Origin: Agrobacterium vitis
Lineage (GTDB): Bacteria; Pseudomonadota; Alphaproteobacteria; Rhizobiales; Rhizobiaceae
Length of the DNA stretch: 64,000 nt
Direction of reading: 5' to 3'
NCBI RefSeq assembly: GCF_014926405.1
Contig: NZ_JACXXJ020000003.1
Span: 727,001-791,000, forward strand
In this document: one piece after another, positions 60,527-64,000 of the stretch
Layout of the letters: the number at the start of each line of letters is the position of its first letter
Position numbering within the stretch: the first letter of the stretch is position 1
Position numbers and translations under genes: made by a program
The notes under the pieces: generated by a model
Database searches by the model: none
Seen by the model: the letters and a program-made list of their open reading frames with translations, nothing else
What the model was told of the DNA's origin: nothing

Positions 60527-62260
60527 ATGATCCATCCAAAATTCGCTCCGCTTGCCATCCGCCGCTCCCATCTTCCGAACCATTGGGACCTGATGGCGCT
60601 GCTGCTGATTATCGGCGTCATCGTGCTGTTTGCCTATGGTGAGCGGGTGACGACGGTTCCGCTGTCGGCGCTTGATGCCGCGCCGCTATCGCTCGATCCC
60701 ACCAATCTGCCGATCTATGCGCTGCGCACTATTCTGCGCATGCTGGCAGCCATCGTGTTTTCGCTGGTCTTCACGCTGATCTACGCCTCGGTTGCCGCCA
60801 AAAGCCGGCGTGCCGAAATGGTGATGATCCCGGTCCTCGACATCCTGCAATCGGTGCCGATTCTCGGCTTTCTGACCTTTACCGTCACCTTCTTCCTCAA
60901 CCTGTTTCCCGGACGGGTGATTGGCGCAGAACTGGCCGCGGTGTTTGCGATCTTCACCAGCCAGGCCTGGAACATGACCTTCAGCCTCTATCAGTCGATG
61001 CGCAGCCAGCCCAAGGATCTCGAAGAGGCGACCCGCAGCTTCCAACTGAGCGGCTGGCAGCGCTTCTGGCGGCTTGACGTGCCCTTCGCCATGCCCGGCC
61101 TGGTCTGGAATACGATGATGTCGATGTCCGGCGGCTGGTTTTTCGTCGTCGCCTCCGAGGCAATCACCGTGGGCAATACCACGGTTACTCTGCCGGGCAT
61201 CGGTTCCTATGTTGCGCTGGCCATCAAGCAACAGGACATTCTGGCGGTCTTCTATGCCGTCATCGCCATGCTTGCCGTCATCCTTCTCTATGACCAGTTG
61301 ATGTTCCGTCCGCTGGTGGCCTGGGCCGACAAGTTCCGCTTCGAGACCACGGCCTCGGGCGTGGCTCCCAGTTCCTGGATGCTGGACCTGTTGCGCAAGG
61401 CCCGTGTTACCCGCCTGCTGCTCGCGCCTCTGAACTGGGTGGCCCGTCAACTCTGGACCTTGCGCCTCCCCAAACTGCGGAGCACCGGTTCAAAAACTGC
61501 CAGCTCTGCCACCTCGCGTGTCATCGACTGGATCTGGATCGGCATCATTGCGGCTATGGCCGCATGGGCAGCATATATCAGCTTCAATTACCTGCGGGCC
61601 AGCATCGGCTGGTCGGAAATCCCGACCGTTATCCTCTATGGTTCCATCACCCTGTTGCGCGTCATTGTGCTGATGGCCATCGCAACCGTGGTCTGGGTGC
61701 CGGTCGGCGTGTGGATCGGCCTTCGTCCAAAGCTGTCGGAGAAAGTCCAGCCTCTGGCCCAGTTTCTGGCGGCCTTCCCTGCCAATATCGCCTTTCCGGT
61801 CTTCGTGGTGGTGATTGTGCATTTCGGGCTGAATGCCGATATCTGGCTGAGCCCGCTGATGATCCTCGGGACGCAATGGTACATCCTGTTCAATGTGATC
61901 GCCGGTGCCAGCGCCTTTCCAAGCGATCTCAAGGAAGCCGCCCGCAGTTTCCACATCACCGGCTGGCGCTGGTGGTTCAAGGTCATCCTGCCCGGCATCT
62001 TCCCCTATTACATCACCGGGGCCATCACGGCTTCGGGCGGCTCCTGGAATGCCAGCATCGTTGCGGAAGTGGCAAGCTGGGGCGATACCCAACTGACCAC
62101 GCCGGGCCTTGGCTCCTACATCGCCAATGCGACGACGGCTGGTGATTTCCCACGGGTCGTGCTCGGCATCATCGTCATGTGTACCTTCGTGACGCTGTTC
62201 AACCGGCTGGTCTGGCGCCCGCTCTATGCCTATGGCGAAAGCCGCCTGCGCCTGGGTTAA
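60527..62260 (+). CDS. Double-permease ABC importer subunit (nitrate/taurine/bicarbonate type)
   Basis: A 577-residue protein with two SsuC/TauC-like permease halves in one chain. Each has about six TM helices and its own coupling loop: LEEATRSFQLSGWQRFWRLDVP in the first half, LKEAARSFHITGWRWWFKVILPG in the second. The linker lies near residues 275-330. Such fused permeases pair with ATPases carrying a C-terminal AAA-associated domain, as found next door. No binding-protein gene is in view. Substrate is unknown. Confidence 0.92.
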   Translation: MIHPKFAPLAIRRSHLPNHWDLMALLLIIGVIVLFAYGERVTTVPLSALDAAPLSLDPTNLPIYALRTILRMLAAIVFSLVFTLIYASVAAKSRRAEMVMIPVLDILQSVPILGFLTFTVTFFLNLFPGRVIGAELAAVFAIFTSQAWNMTFSLYQSMRSQPKDLEEATRSFQLSGWQRFWRLDVPFAMPGLVWNTMMSMSGGWFFVVASEAITVGNTTVTLPGIGSYVALAIKQQDILAVFYAVIAMLAVILLYDQLMFRPLVAWADKFRFETTASGVAPSSWMLDLLRKARVTRLLLAPLNWVARQLWTLRLPKLRSTGSKTASSATSRVIDWIWIGIIAAMAAWAAYISFNYLRASIGWSEIPTVILYGSITLLRVIVLMAIATVVWVPVGVWIGLRPKLSEKVQPLAQFLAAFPANIAFPVFVVVIVHFGLNADIWLSPLMILGTQWYILFNVIAGASAFPSDLKEAARSFHITGWRWWFKVILPGIFPYYITGAITASGGSWNASIVAEVASWGDTQLTTPGLGSYIANATTAGDFPRVVLGIIVMCTFVTLFNRLVWRPLYAYGESRLRLG

Positions 62261-62341
62261 TGCCGTTCACCATCAATCGCGAATGTTTCGGCATTCCCTG
62301 ACACCACAGACATGATGTCATCCGACAAAAGGATTGTTCCC

Positions 62342-63652
62342 ATGCTTGATCTTATCACCAAGTCCCCGCTGATCGATATCGCCCAGGTCTCCCGTTCCTT
62401 TCCCAAGGCCAGCGGCAACGATGTTGTCGTGCTCGAAAACGTCGATCTCGCCATCAAGGAAGGCGAAATCGTCGGCTTGCTCGGCCGCTCCGGCTCAGGC
62501 AAATCGACGTTGCTGCGCATCATTGCCGGGTTGCTGACGCCGTCTTCGGGCAGCGCCCGCTATCGCGGCACCGAAATCGATGGGCCGCCGCCCGGCATCT
62601 CCATGGTTTTTCAATCCTTTGCCCTGTTTCCCTGGCTGACAGTGCTTCAGAATGTCGAACTCGGCCTGGAAGCCAAAGGCGTAGACCGCACTGAGCGCCG
62701 CTCGCTTGCCTTGGCCGCCATCGACCTGATAGGCCTCGACGGGTTTGAAAACGCCTATCCGAAAGAGCTGTCCGGCGGCATGCGCCAGCGTGTCGGCTTT
62801 GCCCGCGCCCTGGTTGTCCATCCCGATCTGCTGTTGATGGATGAGCCCTTTTCCGCCCTCGACGTGCTGACCGCCGAAACCCTGCGCACCGACATGATCG
62901 ACCTGTGGATCGAGGGCCGTCTGCCAATCAAATCCGTGCTGATCGTCACCCACAATATCGAGGAAGCGGTGCTGATGTGCGACCGCATCCTGGTGTTTTC
63001 CTCCAATCCGGGCCGGGTGGCGCGCGAATTGAAGGTCGATCTGCCGCATCCGCGCAACCGGCTTGACCCGGTGTTCCGCCAGCTCGTGGACAGCATCTAT
63101 GCGCTGATGACAGCGCGCGCCGAACCGCGCCTGCCCGCCATGGACGGCATTCCCGGCACCGGCATGGGCATGGTGCTGGAGCCGGTTTCGACCAATATCC
63201 TGTCGGGCCTGATCGAAGCGCTCGCAGGCGCACCCTATCATGGCCGCGCCGATCTTCCGGTACTGGCCGGACAGTTGCAACTGGAGGCCGACGAGCTGTT
63301 TCATCTCGGTGAAGCGCTCCAGCTTTTGCGCTTTGCCCATCTGAGCGAAGGCGATCTGGTGTTGACCGAGGCCGGAACCCACTTTGCCCATCTGGAAACC
63401 GATGCCCGCAAAAAGCTGTTTGCCGAGCATCTGGTCAGCTATGTGCCTTTGATGGGCCTGATCCGCCGGGTTCTGGATGAACGGCCAAGCCATACAGCAC
63501 CGGCAGCGCGGTTCCGCAACGAGCTGGAGGATTACATGAGCGAATCCTACGCCGACGATACCTTGAAGACCATCGTCTCCTGGGCGCGTTATGCCGAATT
63601 GTTCGCCTATGACGAACGCACCGAAATGTTCAGCCTGGAAAACCCGGAATAG
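62342..63652 (+). CDS. ABC ATPase with C-terminal AAA-associated domain
   Basis: A 436-residue ATPase. It has Walker A GRSGSGKST, signature [15 protein letters not shown], Walker B LLLMDEPFSALD and switch His in IVTHNIEEAV, typical of the SsuB/TauB/NrtD group. Residues about 290-436 form the AAA_assoc_C domain (SGLIEALAGAPYHGRADLPVLAGQL onward), which may sense substrate or nucleotide state. ATG 62342 is preferred because AAAGGA precedes it at 8 bases; the ORF opens at 62312. It lies 81 bases after the double permease and forms an operon with it. Confidence 0.92.
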   Translation: MLDLITKSPLIDIAQVSRSFPKASGNDVVVLENVDLAIKEGEIVGLLGRSGSGKSTLLRIIAGLLTPSSGSARYRGTEIDGPPPGISMVFQSFALFPWLTVLQNVELGLEAKGVDRTERRSLALAAIDLIGLDGFENAYPKELSGGMRQRVGFARALVVHPDLLLMDEPFSALDVLTAETLRTDMIDLWIEGRLPIKSVLIVTHNIEEAVLMCDRILVFSSNPGRVARELKVDLPHPRNRLDPVFRQLVDSIYALMTARAEPRLPAMDGIPGTGMGMVLEPVSTNILSGLIEALAGAPYHGRADLPVLAGQLQLEADELFHLGEALQLLRFAHLSEGDLVLTEAGTHFAHLETDARKKLFAEHLVSYVPLMGLIRRVLDERPSHTAPAARFRNELEDYMSESYADDTLKTIVSWARYAELFAYDERTEMFSLENPE

Positions 63653-63678
63653 GCTGAACAGCCACGATTTGAAATGCT

Positions 63679-63707
63679 GCGCCCGTGTCTTTTATGACGG
63701 CGGGCGC
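63679..63707. terminator. Hairpin between convergent genes
   Basis: GCGCCCG / CGGGCGC (7 bp, 15-base loop rich in T) between the ATPase gene and the converging cyclase-family gene. It could be a terminator in either direction. Confidence 0.45.
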
Positions 63708-63735
63708 TGCAGGTTGGGCATCGGACGAAATACTC

Positions 63736-64000
63736 TTAACCCTCCGGGAAAATCGCCACGGCACGGCACCAGCCAGCCGACCCGCCCTTGATCTTCACAG
63801 GCAGGCAGGACACGGTGAAGCCTGACCCCGGCAATTCCTCAAGCCTTGTCAGCTTTTCCATATGCAGGAAAATGCCTTCGCGGGAAGCTTTATGGCCTTC
63901 CCAGATCAACCCTGCATCCCTGGTTTCCGCAAACCGTTTGGCCGTGACCGGAAAGGGCGCATCCCAGGACCAGGCGTCGGTTCCAGCGATGTGGACGCCT
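63736..64000 (-). CDS. Cyclase/kynurenine-formamidase-like protein, C-terminal part (cut by window edge)
   Basis: About 88 residues are visible. They read GVHIAGTDAWSWDAPF, then EGHKASREGIFLHMEKLTRLEELP, and end SGFTVSCLPVKIKGGSAGWCRAVAIFPEG before TAA at 63738-63736. These match the end of the metal-dependent cyclase (KynB-like, PF04199) family, including the conserved Asp and the HxEKL stretch. The N-terminal metal motif HxGTHxD is outside the window. Confidence 0.82.
   Translation of the reverse strand, partial: GVHIAGTDAWSWDAPFPVTAKRFAETRDAGLIWEGHKASREGIFLHMEKLTRLEELPGSGFTVSCLPVKIKGGSAGWCRAVAIFPEG

Noticed and set aside
1..64000. Search for tRNA, rRNA, insertion sequences, phage genes, CRISPR arrays and long repeats
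   Set aside because: None was recognised by reading; only short hairpins and the listed dyads were found.

Overview
The window looks like chromosomal or chromid DNA of a Rhizobiaceae alphaproteobacterium of the Agrobacterium/Allorhizobium/Rhizobium type. The evidence is a bcsN-type cellulose operon, HWE/HisKA_2 sensor kinases, a LOV kinase plus single-domain receiver behind a sigma-EcfG-type promoter, a fused amino-acid ABC permease/ATPase, and many high-GC, ATGA-overlapped ABC import operons. I see no tRNA, rRNA, CRISPR array, insertion sequence or phage gene.

Layout. 1-1831: RND efflux pump (inner-membrane subunit cut by the window edge, plus its fusion protein). 2110-4544: chemoreceptor and CheW pair. 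4823-10757: LacI regulator divergent from an amino-acid-type ABC importer and two oxidoreductases, with paired palindromic operators between them; a convergent NAD-dependent epimerase follows (10813-11706). 11793-20637: signalling block with a hybrid kinase carrying a ParD-like N-terminus, RsgA, LovK/LovR and a GAF-PAS-GAF HWE kinase. 20758-28895: cellulose synthesis (TPR protein divergent from bcsN-bcsA-bcsB, no bcsZ endoglucanase here). 29107-29937: MipA/OmpV. 29946-36649: eight tightly coupled genes of unknown function. 36827-38884: TctDE/PmrAB-like two-component system. 39026-48637: Opp/Dpp-type importer divergent from a ROK kinase and a glycosidase-like protein, with matched 19-bp dyads at both promoters. 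48832-52964: PotABCD/Fe-type importer with a Tat signal. 53149-58442: ugpBAEC-like importer ending in a sugar-phosphate isomerase-like gene. 58497-60202: FixL/FixJ-like pair. 60527-63652: double-permease ABC importer without a binding protein. 63736-64000: partial cyclase-family protein.

The most novel item is the minus-strand operon 36649-29946: HAD phosphatase, class III aminotransferase, arginase-fold protein, small SMR/EamA-type protein, fatty-acid desaturase, alpha/beta hydrolase with a Cys in the nucleophile position, FemAB-type acyltransferase, and a second SMR/EamA-type protein. Neighbouring genes overlap or almost touch, and the first gene's ribosome-binding site lies inside a perfect 9-bp hairpin. 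It reads like a pathway that makes, acylates or desaturates, and exports an amino-containing molecule or lipid. That function is inference. Other signals worth following are the ParD-kinase fusion, the LovKR/EcfG link and the paired operators of the two sugar- or opine-type import loci.
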